A stretch of 64,000 nt of DNA, from NCBI GenBank assembly GCA_032718565.1, contig JAVGVS010000310.1, positions 434,001 to 498,000 on the forward strand. Direction: 5' to 3'. The DNA comes from Distichodus sexfasciatus (Eukaryota; Chordata; Actinopteri; Characiformes; Distichodontidae). Shown piece by piece: positions 32,810 through 44,100 of the stretch. Position 1 is the first letter of the stretch, and every line of letters begins with the position of its first letter. The notes under the pieces were generated by a model. It searched no databases. It saw nothing but the letters and a program-made list of their open reading frames with translations, and was not told the origin of the DNA. A program made the translations under genes and the position numbers.

Positions 32810-33240
32810 TGGTTTAACGAATCATGCAATATTTCTTTTCAGTTAGTGATACATTGTATGATAGGGGTAGGGCCAAATAAGTTTCTACTTCTGCCTACTC
32901 CTTTTTTCAAACAGAAAAACGAACTGTGGCATGTAATTAGGATGAAAGTGAATATGTTTGAAATATATTCGTTTGAAATATGTTCGTTTGAAAAATAAAA
33001 AATAAACTAAACAAAACTAAATATTTCATGCTTTTGCTTTATTCATTTATTTATTTATTCTGAAAGAAAACTTAATACTGTCAAAAATTGACATTTTGAA
33101 AGACCTTGACTTTTTTGGTGTTAAAGTTTGATATAAGCGGTTCAGGCAATGAATGAATGAAAATATCATAATATTGTGATTTTTTTCACAGTAATGATTT
33201 TTAATAGTAATTCATTTGCTAAGATGAAAAAGCCTGTTAA
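32196..33240. other. Spacer upstream of ALG1 with AT-rich microsatellites
   Basis: It contains (AAT)n at about 32519-32570, (TTTA)n at about 32775-32809 and 'attcatttatttatttatt' near 33040. A '(CATT)n element' stub reads 'agcggttcaggcaatgaatg' at 33135-33160. No gene was recognised. The last 100 bp before ALG1 change sharply from AT-rich to GC-rich. Confidence 0.55.
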
Positions 33241-33357
33241 ATTTTGAATAGTTCGTCCGCAGCAGCGACGGCGGTGCGCGCGGTCCCTTTAACTCGAGCC
33301 CCGCCCCCCATGTTCCGGTGCCGCGCGAGCGGGTTGGGCGGCGCAGTTGGCGCAGTG

Positions 33358-33835
33358 ATGGCGGACGCCAACGTGTCGGTGGCGCTGGTGACCGGGTCGC
33401 TGGTGCTACTCGGCCTGCTGTCCGGTCTCAGCGTGAGCTGGGCGCTGCTGCCGGTCGCAGTGGTGCTGCTCGTCTTTCTGCTGGCGCGCGGACTCAAGGC
33501 GCGAGACGAGCTGGCCGCTGTGAGCGCGTGCGTGTTGGTGCTCGGCGATATAGGACGCAGCCCGCGCATGCAGTATCACGCGCTGTCGCTCAGCAGGCAC
33601 GGCTATGACGTCACGGTCGTTGGCTTTCTCGGTAAACACGAGCGAAACCGAAGAGACACAAAGATTTGTGCACGTTTCTTTACCACGAGCCTTGCGTTTG
33701 TTTCTGTTTATTTATTATTATTTACGTAGACTGGTTCATTTCTTTCACCGATATTTAATATTAATTTATTTAAATGGTATTTATTATTTCCACATTTTTG
33801 TAAGCACTTAATTACAAAATATTAGCAATAACAAC

Positions 33836-33878
<43 letters not shown>

Positions 33879-36800
33879 TGATTTTCTATATGTTTCACTT
33901 AGTTATGAAGATTATTTCTGTGTTTCATATACACTTGTATAATATTTATGTTGTAGTAACTACAATAATACAGTACATTACTATATTGTTATTATTACAA
34001 GCATCATGGACTTGGACCCCTAATAATTAAAAATTAAAAATTTAAACCTTACATAACCATTATTATTATCAGCATTTTAAGTAACTGCAATTCATATATT
34101 AACTAAATAACATTTATATTATCATATTAAATATGACATCTATATCTATAAACATCTCTGTTGATTAATAACATTGATTTGATTCTGATTGCAGGCACCA
34201 AACCACATCAGGACATTCTTGAGGATGACAGAATCAACATCGTCCCCATTTCCGAACTCAAGGGGCTCCAAGGTCATTTTTTAGCTTTATGGATTTCCCT
34301 GTTTGCCTCAAAGCACTTTTATACCCAATATCATTGTTCATTTCCAGATTTGCATGTGTATTAAGCCTATCCAAGTGAAAAATCTGATTATTTGTCTTTA
34401 CTATAAATGATTTGGGAAAATTCTAGTTTTATTGACGCACTTCGGAAATCTGTTAACAGCTGTTTTATATTTGAAATATTTAATTGACTATTTCATCCTT
34501 TGTACAAGTGTATGATGTTGTGAGTCTTATTGAATGATTTTATATGAGTATGTTCTGATGTCTATTCTGCTCCGTTTCTTCCAGTTGGTCCTAAAATCTT
34601 TAGATACGTCACCAAGGTGATATTCCAGTCGCTACAGCTGCTGTATGTGCTGCTGAAGATAGACGATCAGGCTTATATCATTTTACAGGTATTTATATCA
34701 ATTGATGTTGATGATATAGAGTTCTATATGAATGCTTTACGTAAAACAATTTCCTCTTCTTTTACGCAGAATCCTCCCGGGCTGCCCAGCATGGCAGTGA
34801 CGTGGCTGGCGAGTCGCATAATCAGTGCTCAGTTTGTGATCGACTGGCACAATTACGGCTATTCCATCATGGCCCTTACTCACGGGGAGAAGCATCCCAT
34901 TGTTACAGTGGCAAAGTGGTGAGAAAACAAACAAACTTGGAATATTAAGAGTGAATTTTTGTTTATCGCATGTTGTATAGTAGAGACAGCACTGCTGACA
35001 TTCTCATTCTTGATAAGGGACCAATTGGTATAATTGTGTTAAAGATTTATAGAAATCAGTGTTAATTCATCAACGAAATTTGGCTAATATTTCTTAGGGA
35101 TGCACAATGATATCGGACTCGGCCTTTAAGTTATCGGCATCAGACCAAAGCTTAGGTTTGCCCGATAATTTCTGCTGATATTATATGACATTTATTTTAT
35201 GAAGCATTTATTGTACACTGGAAAGGGAGCGGTAGGTATGTCCAAAGTCTGAGATGGGATTTTATACAGCCCATGTCTTCTGTCTTTAAATGTATGGCAT
35301 CATATTGTGGCAAAATTTGGAGCACGAAATGGAACATTTGCAAACAGAATCTCTTGTCTTTACATGCTCAACTCCGCTTTCCACCTTACTCAACTCGGCT
35401 TTCACGCACACTTGACTTGGCGCTGCGTTAGAAATGCTAGAGCTATGACATTATTTTTCTGCCAAAATGTTTAGCATTCAATGGAACTTTGGCAAGCAAA
35501 ATATTTGATCTTTTACAAGCTAAACTCTGCCTTCCTAATTTTGTGCCATCTCCATCATTTTTTAAAGAAATCTGCAAATATACAAATACCAGATTCTTCT
35601 TCCTTTTTGACAGGTATGAGAAATGTTTTGGTCGTTTCTCAGACTACAACCTGTGTGTCACCAACGCAATGAGACATGACCTGCAAAAGAACTGGAACAT
35701 CAAGTAAGAACACAAGTAATAATAACATGATTAAAAAGAAGTCTTGCTAATGTTGAAGCTCTAAAATCTGATCGTTAATATCTTTACATTCTCTTAGGGC
35801 GACCACACTTTACGACCGGCCGCCTTCCATCTTTAGAGAAACGCCGTTAAAGTTTCAGCATGAACTCTTCGTCAGAATGGCAAGCCTTTATCCACAGTTC
35901 AAGCCCAGGTGAGTTTTGTTGCGTTTCGCTTTGTGACCACAATGTTATAAACTGTGACACAGCTTTACTGTGACCTCTATGTTGTCGTCTTTTAAATTTG
36001 ATCTTATTTTATTCTTTGGGTTTAAGATCTTGTTTTATTGTCCAACCATAAATGTAAAAAAATAATCTCTATACATCTATGATTTATTTATTTATTCCCA
36101 TTTTTTAGCTCCCAGTTTTGCCTGTTTACACCCCGTTTCATTTGACCATCTTTTAATCGCCAGAGAGTCTGTGTGTGAATGTTTATTATACTGTATGTTT
36201 TATTTTATCTTATGTGTATATAATGTGAACTTAATCTTGTTACTTCTCACATCCACAGGTCGGAGGTCTGTCAGGAGAACGCAGAAGTGACCGTGTTTAC
36301 ACAGCTTGACATCCAGACGGGGGAAGTGACCCAAGTATCCAGACGGCCTGCTCTGCTCATTAGCAGCACGAGCTGGACCGGTCAGTAATGTAGCTCGTCA
36401 CCATCTTAATTAGACATTGATCGGTCTCAATATTTATCACACTATAGGATTTTGCATTCCTATTGCAGTTTACACTGACCATCCTTGTTACTAATTCACA
36501 AGGAGCAAATAAAGATGCTCATCATAGCTTAAATATTTTTTTTATTACTAATCAGTATCTATAATAAAAATATTGAACAAATACTGATGCATTTGTTAAT
36601 CCTGCGCTGATTTTGGCATCCAAAATAACCAGCTTTTGGCCCGTCTGGGAAATGTCCTGCATTTCCCACTGTATTTAATGTCAGGATTTGTTGACTTTTG
36701 CATAACGTCCTTACCAAATGTTTAATAATAATTATAATAGTATTAATAAAAACAATAATCAACCTTGTGGAAAACATCTTATTAGATCTTTTTATCAAAC

Positions 36801-39800
36801 TCAAAATGTTCATCATCCAAAAGATTATTTTCCCAAAAAGTATCAAGATAAACAGTAAACAATGCAACATTAAAGCTTTCTTTTTCATTTCTGCGTTTTC
36901 TCCAATAGAGGATGAGGACTTCTCTGTTCTTTTGAAGGCTTTGGAAGCTTATGAGGGCTTTGTGGAAGCAAGGGAAAATCTTCCAGCTCTGCTCTGTGTC
37001 ATCACAGGTACCCATTATATGTACAAAACCATCACTTCTATGTAGTTTAATATTGTAGATATCAGTCAATTTTTAAACAAAGGGCTGTTAGACTCCAAAC
37101 TAAAAAAAAGCCATTTAATTGCCATATTGAACCCAAATGCAAGATAGGCAGCTTTGATATATTTTTGTTTGATTTTTTAAACTTTGGTTTTATTGCAACT
37201 AACTTCGTCTGCTTTATTGGTGTCTGAAGCACTTTAACCTTTTTGGCTTGCTCCAGCAGCCAATTGAGTTTGCTCCAGCATTTCAATTAAGTTTGTATCT
37301 GAGTATTTGATTATTGTAACATTTACAGAAAACATATTTGGATGCTCAATAACAGTTTATTGCACCCGTTGTTTAGTAATAACTGGTGTTGGTATCATTT
37401 GACTCGTAGTTTGTTCGGCTCTGCCGAGAACTAAGATTTCATCTGGATTTGCATTTGCAGGCAAAGGCCCTCAGAAGGAATATTATCAGAAGATCATTGA
37501 CTCCAAAGATTTTAAACATGTTCAGATCTGCACGCCGTGGTTGGAAGCGGAGGATTATCCAGTTCTACTAGGTAAGAATAGAGTTGGGGTCAAGACCATC
37601 TAAACCAAGACTGAGACAAAACCAGGGCAGGGCGAGACCGAGACTGGACCAATGCACATTTTACACCACATGCCAAATAAGTGGAACATCCAAAGCCTAA
37701 CTGATCACATCATATGTTAAACTCAACAAACCACAATGACAGAACACTACTCAAGACCAAACACCTCTTTATCCATTTCATATCTATCTAAATGCAGAAT
37801 AAAATTATTTGATAATAAATAATAATTTTTTCTGTATTCTATTTTCTGATCAATTGAAAATGAAGAAATGCTTAAGTTTTGAGTGGGTCATTTTGGTGTA
37901 TAAAATGAGCTGCTCTTGGCCTTTCTGGAAGACAACTACATTTTTGCATATAATGGCGTTTCATGGATAATTAAATTAATGCGCTTTTACACAATTACTT
38001 CAGTTTTTGTGCACAGAATTACTCAGAAATAATTTCACATACTGAAGAATGAACATAATGTCCAGTAAGTTCAAAGTCTAGTAATTCTGATGGTATGTAT
38101 GTGGTTTCTGTAAGTTAAAGTGTTTCAGAGTTATTAAAACACTAATTAATAAACAATGCAAGAGTCCTACAATAGTCTTGAGTACTACAACACTAGGTAA
38201 GAATGTTCAGATTTTTTAAAATAATGAACTTGCTGTGGTTCTGATAAATATTGTGTTAATAACAGGTTCAGCTGATCTGGGTGTCTGTTTGCACATATCC
38301 TCGAGTGGTCTCGACCTTCCCATGAAAGTGGTCGATATGTTTGGCTGCTGTTTGCCCGTCTGTGCCATTCACTTCCAGTGGTGAGTTCAGCTCGCTTCCT
38401 ATCGAGAACAGTGAACAGTTCTAGATTTGCAATAAAAGTTAACAAAGGGATCTTTGTACTTAACTAATACAGCATAACTGGCAAATGTTAACTGACTTTC
38501 AAAACTGTTTTCACTGTTGCATTCAGAATTATACTTGCAACAAATTGATTATTTTGGTTATCTGGATTAATCAGGTGTCTGATGTTATCCAAACTGATCA
38601 TATCATATTTTAACCTCAACAAACCATTCCTTAAGACCAAACTCACCCCAAAGATAAGGGGTATAGTTACTAAACAGCCAATTTACCTGACATCTTTCCT
38701 AGACAACCATGACTTCACCTGTGTTCATGGCACGCAAGTGCTTGTGTGAAGGGGCGGAACGAGTATCCTGTCATTGGTTGCACTTGAAGTGAGAGGTTGT
38801 CCAGTCGGAGATTAACCAATCATTAATAGTAATATTGTCAGAGTTTTGATGGTCCTTTGTCCAAGTCCATGTCAAGACAGAGTACAAATACGGCCGATTC
38901 TGAGACAAGACCGAGACCTTGAAAAACACAAGACCAATACTAATACTAATACTAGCATTTAAATGTTCATGTACTGTTAATATAAAAATATTGTAGTTTG
39001 TAATAATTAGCATTTCCCAAGCTACTGTAGCTATCTTCTTTCAATCTGTCTTAAATTTTAAGTGTTTTGAAAACAAACGTACAGCCTTCTTTATTACAGT
39101 GTTAGTAGAGGTTGAGTTCTAAGTTCTGAATATGATTTCTGGTTTTCAAAGCTTGGACGAGCTGGTGAAGCATGAGGAGAACGGACTGATCTTCAAAGAC
39201 TCGTCAGAGCTGGCTGCTCAGCTAAAGGTGAGGCTAGAAGTAGTAGTTTTGCATCAATTCTGAGGTCATAGTAACTTCTGAATCTTAAAGCACTGTTCTT
39301 ATTCTGAACCAAATTTAACTGTGTATCTTTTGTTTATTTGTTTTTCATATTGAAACTAAAAAACATAATTTGTTTCTAAAACTGAAATGAAAAAAATCAG
39401 AATTCTTAATTTGTGGTTAAATGAAAAATGGGAAAAAAAATTGGAATTGGTTTTGGAATTGAATACTGAAAAAGGGGGGTTTAAAGGTCCGTGTACTTTT
39501 TGGTATTTGAAATTTCGTTTCAGAAGCAAAAACGACAATGAACGGAATTTTCAGATTTTGATTCTTGATTAAAGAATAAAATGAGGGAAAATAATATTTT
39601 TTTAAATAAATGGTAACAAATAGCCGTCATAAACTTAAAATTACACATACTTTTATGGATTTCTTTGTGATTCAAATAATGAAAGTATAATAGCTCAAAA
39701 ACAACAAAACAGACGTATTTTCGATGTCTGAAACCGGAAGTACTTCTTCTTCCGCGCACCGATTCGTTTTGCTTCTTATTCGGCAGTGTCTCGTTCTGCA

Positions 39801-40944
39801 ACTGAAGTTATCTCCTTATTTGCCGCTTTACCAGCGGGAATGTTCACGGTGGCAAAAGCTGCGCAGTTTATCATTGAGACATTTCCTAATTGTATTTTAA
39901 CGCTGGAACAGACGCATATAATAAAAATGATTTTCAGGAAAATTATTGATAATTTCTTTTCCATATGTAGCTTTTTTGTAGCTGCACATACATCCAAAAC
40001 TACACGATCCACGTGTTAACGTTATAAATCCTAATTGGGATTAAATGAATATTACTACATGTAGTTAGATGTACTATTTATGTGCAATTTCCTGTTTTTT
40101 TTTTGATATTTTGATTTTCTATGTAAATGTGCCATGGGCGGCCCCGCCTTGCGCCCCTCAGTTCCCGGGATAGGCTCCGGTCCCCCCGCGTCCCCACTTG
40201 GGATTAAGCGGTTCGGAAAATGAATGAATGAATGTGCCATGGGCGGCCTGCGTGAAATTGCTTTTCAGAAAACTGTATACTGTGTATGTTGTATTGACAA
40301 TAAATCTCTCTTGGAATATGAATCCTAAATAAAACTCCATATTCTCCTGAGTACACAAGTTATCTCACTATATAGAAAAGTGAAATTGTGTTGACCCAGA
40401 TTGATTTAACAAAAATCAGATAGCAACACAGCATGTTAAGATATTGCACATATTAGTACTAATATTTAATCAAAAATCAAAATCTGAAAATTCTGTTCAT
40501 TTTCGTTTTTGCCTCTAAAACGAAATTTCAGATACCAAAAAGTACACAGACCTTAAAAGAATGAATGAATGATTGGCCTGTTTTGCGCAAAATTGGCACT
40601 TGGAAAATGGCTCATTATTTTTGTTTGTTTTGAAAAAAAAATGTTTTTGGTTTTCATAAAAGTGTTGTGGCTTTAATTTAAAAAAAATGAATGAACAAAT
40701 TATATGATTTGCATGTTTTCAGTTTTTTCCATTTTTTATCTGAGTGTAAAATGGGAAATTAGAAATTTTTGTCATCCTCCCCCACTCTCCTTTCTGCCAA
40801 ATCCAGATGCTGTTTTCAGATTTTCCCGACAATCCGGGCAAGCTGAAGCTCTTTAGGAACAACCTGAGAGAGAGTGCTCAGGAGCGCTGGGAGGACAACT
40901 GGGACCAAAATGTTTTGCCGCTGTTCAAGGAACATTATGACTGA
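33358..40944 (+). CDS. alg1: ALG1, chitobiosyldiphosphodolichol beta-mannosyltransferase (one-base frame break in exon 10)
   Basis: ALG1 (glycosyltransferase family 33) adds the first mannose to GlcNAc2-PP-dolichol on the cytosolic face of the ER, an essential step of N-glycosylation. Exons: 33358-33631, 34195-34272, 34585-34688, 34770-34918, 35614-35703, 35798-35908, 36259-36380, 36909-37007, 37461-37571, 38266-38381, 39152-39227, 40807-40944. The product would be about 488 aa. It has an N-terminal hydrophobic anchor, then LGDIGRSPRMQYHALSL, VIDWHNYGYSIMALTHG, YEKCFGRFSDYNLCVTNAMR, CTPWLEAEDYPVLLGSADLG and FSDFPDNPGKL, all close to human ALG1. The start at 33358 (MADANVS) has a better Kozak context than the in-frame ATG at 33310. 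Exon 10 has four T (38340-38343) where the conserved MFGCCLPVC needs three. As written, the frame ends in exon 11. All other phases fit. Confidence 0.93.
33838..33882 (+). repeat. (TAA)n microsatellite in ALG1 intron 1
   Basis: About 14-15 tandem 'taa' units lie within an AT-rich intron. Confidence 0.9.
35095..35560 (+). repeat. hAT-like degenerate element in ALG1 intron 4
   Basis: It begins 'ttagggatgcacaatgata' followed by 'tcggactcggcctttaagtt', a typical start of a fish non-autonomous hAT-type family. The interior shares 'ggcaagcaaaatattt' (inverted) with 5903-6235. The end is not resolved. It lies directly upstream of exon 5. Confidence 0.5.
37575..38960 (+). repeat. Dispersed repeats in ALG1 introns 9 and 10
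   Basis: Intron 9 has 'gggcgagaccgagactgg' (37630) and 'aactgatcacatcatat' (37700). Intron 10 has 'aaactgatcatatcatatt' (38600) and 'gagacaagaccgagacctt' (38900), so both introns carry pieces of one family ('aagaccgagacc' repeats). A fragment of the 25225-25925 / 63140-63960 repeat is at 37845-37975. Exon 10 (38266-38381) is untouched between them. Confidence 0.5.
39481..40556. mobile_element. ~1.08-kb element with ~92-bp terminal inverted repeats, ALG1 intron 11
   Basis: The arm 39481-39573 starts TTAAAGGTCCGTGTACTTTT and the arm 40465-40556 is its near-perfect complement, ending 'agtacacagaccttaa'. Both arms include 'gaaatttcgttt', 'gcaaaaacga' and 'ttttcagattttgatt'. No transposase is recognisable inside. 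A short retroposed element (40144-40232) is nested in it. The class is unknown; it could be a foldback element or an inverted pair of LTR-like repeats. Confidence 0.75.
40128..40248 (+). mobile_element. Short retroposed (SINE-like) element with (AATG)n tail and 16-bp target duplication
   Basis: A perfect 16-bp repeat TGTGCCATGGGCGGCC lies at 40128-40143 and 40233-40248. Between them, 40144-40232 reads 'ccgccttgcgcccctcagtt...gggattaagcggttcggaaa' and ends in a (atga)n tail. Copies or pieces of the same family, in either orientation, occur near 22935, 26660, 33135, 41510, 43793 and 49478. The tail and the duplication length suit mobilisation by an L2/CR1-type LINE. Confidence 0.8.
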
Positions 40945-41110
40945 CCAGAAGATGGGTCACCAGAGGGATCAACGGTTAGGGATTAATAATACAGGGTAAA
41001 AACAAATAACGGCTTTACGGGCCGTCGGCATTCCAGTGATTCCGTCGGATTTGACTCAAATCCAAATCTGAGAGCAAAAAAAGCACACGTTCCATGTAAA
41101 TATCATGTAA
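40807..41110 (+). other. ALG1 last exon and 3' UTR
   Basis: The last coding exon ends with TGA at 40942-40944. The 3' UTR runs about 165 bp to the AATAAA at 41110-41115, the first such signal after the stop. No repeat was recognised in it. Confidence 0.7.
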
Positions 41111-41127
41111 ATAAATGACTTTATTAC
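41107..41127. terminator. Palindromic double poly(A) signal shared by ALG1 (+) and EEF2KMT (-)
   Basis: An AATAAA on the plus strand (41110-41115) and an AATAAA on the minus strand (plus TTTATT, 41120-41125) are separated by only TGAC. Flanking GTAA and TTAC extend the inverted symmetry. It is the only AATAAA that I see in the 196 bp between the two stop codons on either strand. Cleavage 10-30 nt beyond each signal would make the two mRNAs overlap tail to tail. Confidence 0.8.
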
Positions 41128-41140
41128 AAAAAAAGGCAGC

Positions 41141-44100
41141 TCAAAGATGTATCATGATAATTTCGATGGAAGACTCTCTGTTGTAGGGGAAAACTTGGTT
41201 GATGGGACGAGCAACAGTGAGATGATGTAGTCCAGACTTTTCTGCGCATAGATTTTTTTTTTATTATTATGATGAACGGCTGTTACAGTGTAATAAAAAC
41301 CATAACTCGTGATAAAGCAATGATGTATGTTACATTAAAGCTCACCCAGTTCCTTCCCGAAATAGTTGTATGTCTCTGGGTTGCGGACAGTGGAGGCCAG
41401 GTAGACTTCTGGAGGCTTTTCTGGAATTTTGAGAAGCTTGAGCAGGAGTTTCACCAAGCAGGGAATTATGTCAGGATCATAAACAACATCTGAATAAAAA
41501 AAGATAGGAATTAAGCGGTTCAGATAATGTATGAATGAATGGATTGTCAACTCAGAAATTTGTGTAATTATTGTGAGCTCAACATTTTCTGTTTCTAGGT
41601 TCTCCCTTTTTCAAAGTCAAAGTAAACTTTGTCATCTCTGCTATATACTGTACAGATATACAGGGACAAGACGATGTGGCTCCAGTTTTTACAGTGCAGT
41701 AGGAAATAGGGAACAGAGAAATAAGGCACATGAAATAAACAATATATAAATAAAGTACAAAATAAACATTTTAAACTAGACATGGAATATTAAATATAAC
41801 TTTGATCTAGAACTGGTACCAGACATAGAGGTAGATAGAGAGACAGTTTGGATGCAGTATTACCTACAAAAGAGGAAATTGGCTTTTACACTGGATGTGC
41901 AAGAGGTTATAGTATGAAAAAGTTCTATATCCAGTCTTTATACATTCAGAGTACAATATTTATGCAAATAAGTGGCAGCAGTGCAAAAATTGTTACAGCA
42001 GTGTTGTATCAACAGTCATTTGAGAAGGAAATAGTCCGTATAGCAGCATGTGCATCACAGCGATGGTGAAGTGTAATGTGCAGAGGTGCAACAGAGTTAG
42101 TTCACAGTCCAGATGTGTGTGTGGGGGAAGTGTGAGGGCAGGAAGTGTGTTCATGAGTCTGACGGCTTGTGGGAAAAAGCTATCACGCATTCTGGTGGAT
42201 CGAGTCCTGATGCTGCAATAGCGTCTGCCGGATGGGACTAACTAAAAGGTCTTAAAATGTAAAGAGTAGTTTCTTGAAAAAAAAGGTTCTAATTATAGTT
42301 ACGTGAAAAGCCTCGCTTTCTCTACTTGGTTTCCATTGTGCTCATTAGTTGCAGTTTTGATTTTCCGATGCTTCCTTCAGGAAATGTCAAAGTTTGTAAC
42401 TAGCAATAAAGTCCCAAGAATGCCATGTCAGAACTAGGGTTGTGATGACAAGTACATAACTTCAATGATCAACAAGCTCACAGCATCACTCCAAAATGAA
42501 AACGTCATACCTATAGTAAAATTACTTCATATTGAGCGGAGGTATATTTTTATTAAAAAAGAAGATTCATTTAAATGTTTGGTTGAGGAATAAAGGATTT
42601 AAAATGTCAAATGATTTTTGTTGCTTTTTGTGATGTGTGTTTGATGGTGTTAAATCAGTAGGTGATATTGTCTTGTATAAATCCTCAATTTAATTTAAAT
42701 CATATCGTAGCTTTGTGATATCTGCAGACATCAAATTACTGTCGAATAATTGTCCATTATATCGGTATGATATCGGGATGAGACTTGGGACTTAAAGCCC
42801 TAGTCAGAACTACAAATTGGAAATACTCAGGATTTTCATCTCAGACATCTAAGCTGAAGTTGTGGTTTAAAATCTGCTAAACAATTACAGAATTACTTCC
42901 ACAATTCAGCAACTTTATTTACTTAAACCATTTGACCTTAAAGCAGCGTTCTTTTAAGAATATTAAGTTAAACAGAACACAAACACAAAGCGGAACAGGA
43001 ATTTCTTTGAAGCACATTAATAAAGACTGACCATCAAACTTACTATAGGTCATTTTAGGACGTTCAAGTTCTGCATGTCTGATAACACTAATTTGGGCTA
43101 CACTGTAAAACGTTAACAGCATAACTCAACAAAAGAATTAATCTAAAATTACATATTTCTCCACTCATTCTCATGAATGAAACTCCAATTGAATTCCTGA
43201 GGATGACTTTAGCTCCACTGTCTAACTTTTTAAAAATAACTTTAGAAAATAATTACACATGTTCAAAATACTTATTTGTTTAGTTCAAATGACTGATGGA
43301 CAAGGTACTGGAAACTCATCAGGCATTAGTGTTTATACAAACAATTAGCGATTGATTCATGTTGTCACCTTTCATCTCCAATGTCCGTCAATCGTAATGT
43401 CGGTTCTCACTGACCTGTTGCTATTACGATGTCGGCCGAGATCCTTTTCAATTGATCCATGTCCGTGTTTTCCCAGTCCAGCTTCTCCACACACACAGAG
43501 GCCTCGTTCAAGCCGTTATGTTGGATGTTCTTTCGGAGTCTGTGAAGCACGCTTTCGTGGCAGTCGCTGAAGACGAATTTAGCCGGACTGCAGGCTCGAC
43601 ACACCACCATTCCCGTCAGTCCGGTGCCGCTGCCCAACTCCAACACGCTCCTATATTCACAGTCAAGAAAAAGCGGTTCATGATACATTTCACTGCATAT
43701 TGTACTTGTGTAATTATGTGTAGCCTGAATGTGGAGACTGAAGATAAAGAAAATACAAAAGTCTGTCTTCTTTCCTTCCCTGTTACATTTCATTCATTCA
43801 TTATCTGAACCGCTTAATCGCAACTGTGGTCGCGGGGGGACCGGAGCCTATCCCGGGAGCTCACGGGCGCAAGAGGGGGAACTAGGGCTGGGCGATATGG
43901 CATAAAAATATCGCGATATTTTTAAGCTATATCACGATACACAATATATATCTCAATGCCTTGAAATTTCCTCTAAATCACTGTATAAATGATCAATTCG
44001 GCCCCTTTATTGCATTAAATGACACCAATATAATGAATTTAGCCAAAGTTTAACATAGTAAGTGCTTTTATTTTAAACCAAAGTATAATATAGCAAACTT

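Noticed and set aside
33310..33357. Upstream in-frame ATG (MFRCRASG) as ALG1 start
   Set aside because: Possible, but its context (ccccATGt) is weaker than gtgATGg at 33358, and the longer N-terminus does not resemble the family's short start before the membrane anchor.
33237..33639. Minus-strand and alternative-frame ORFs of 77-110 codons across the start of ALG1
   Set aside because: Shadows caused by the GC-rich first exon of ALG1. The real frame is plus, from 33358.
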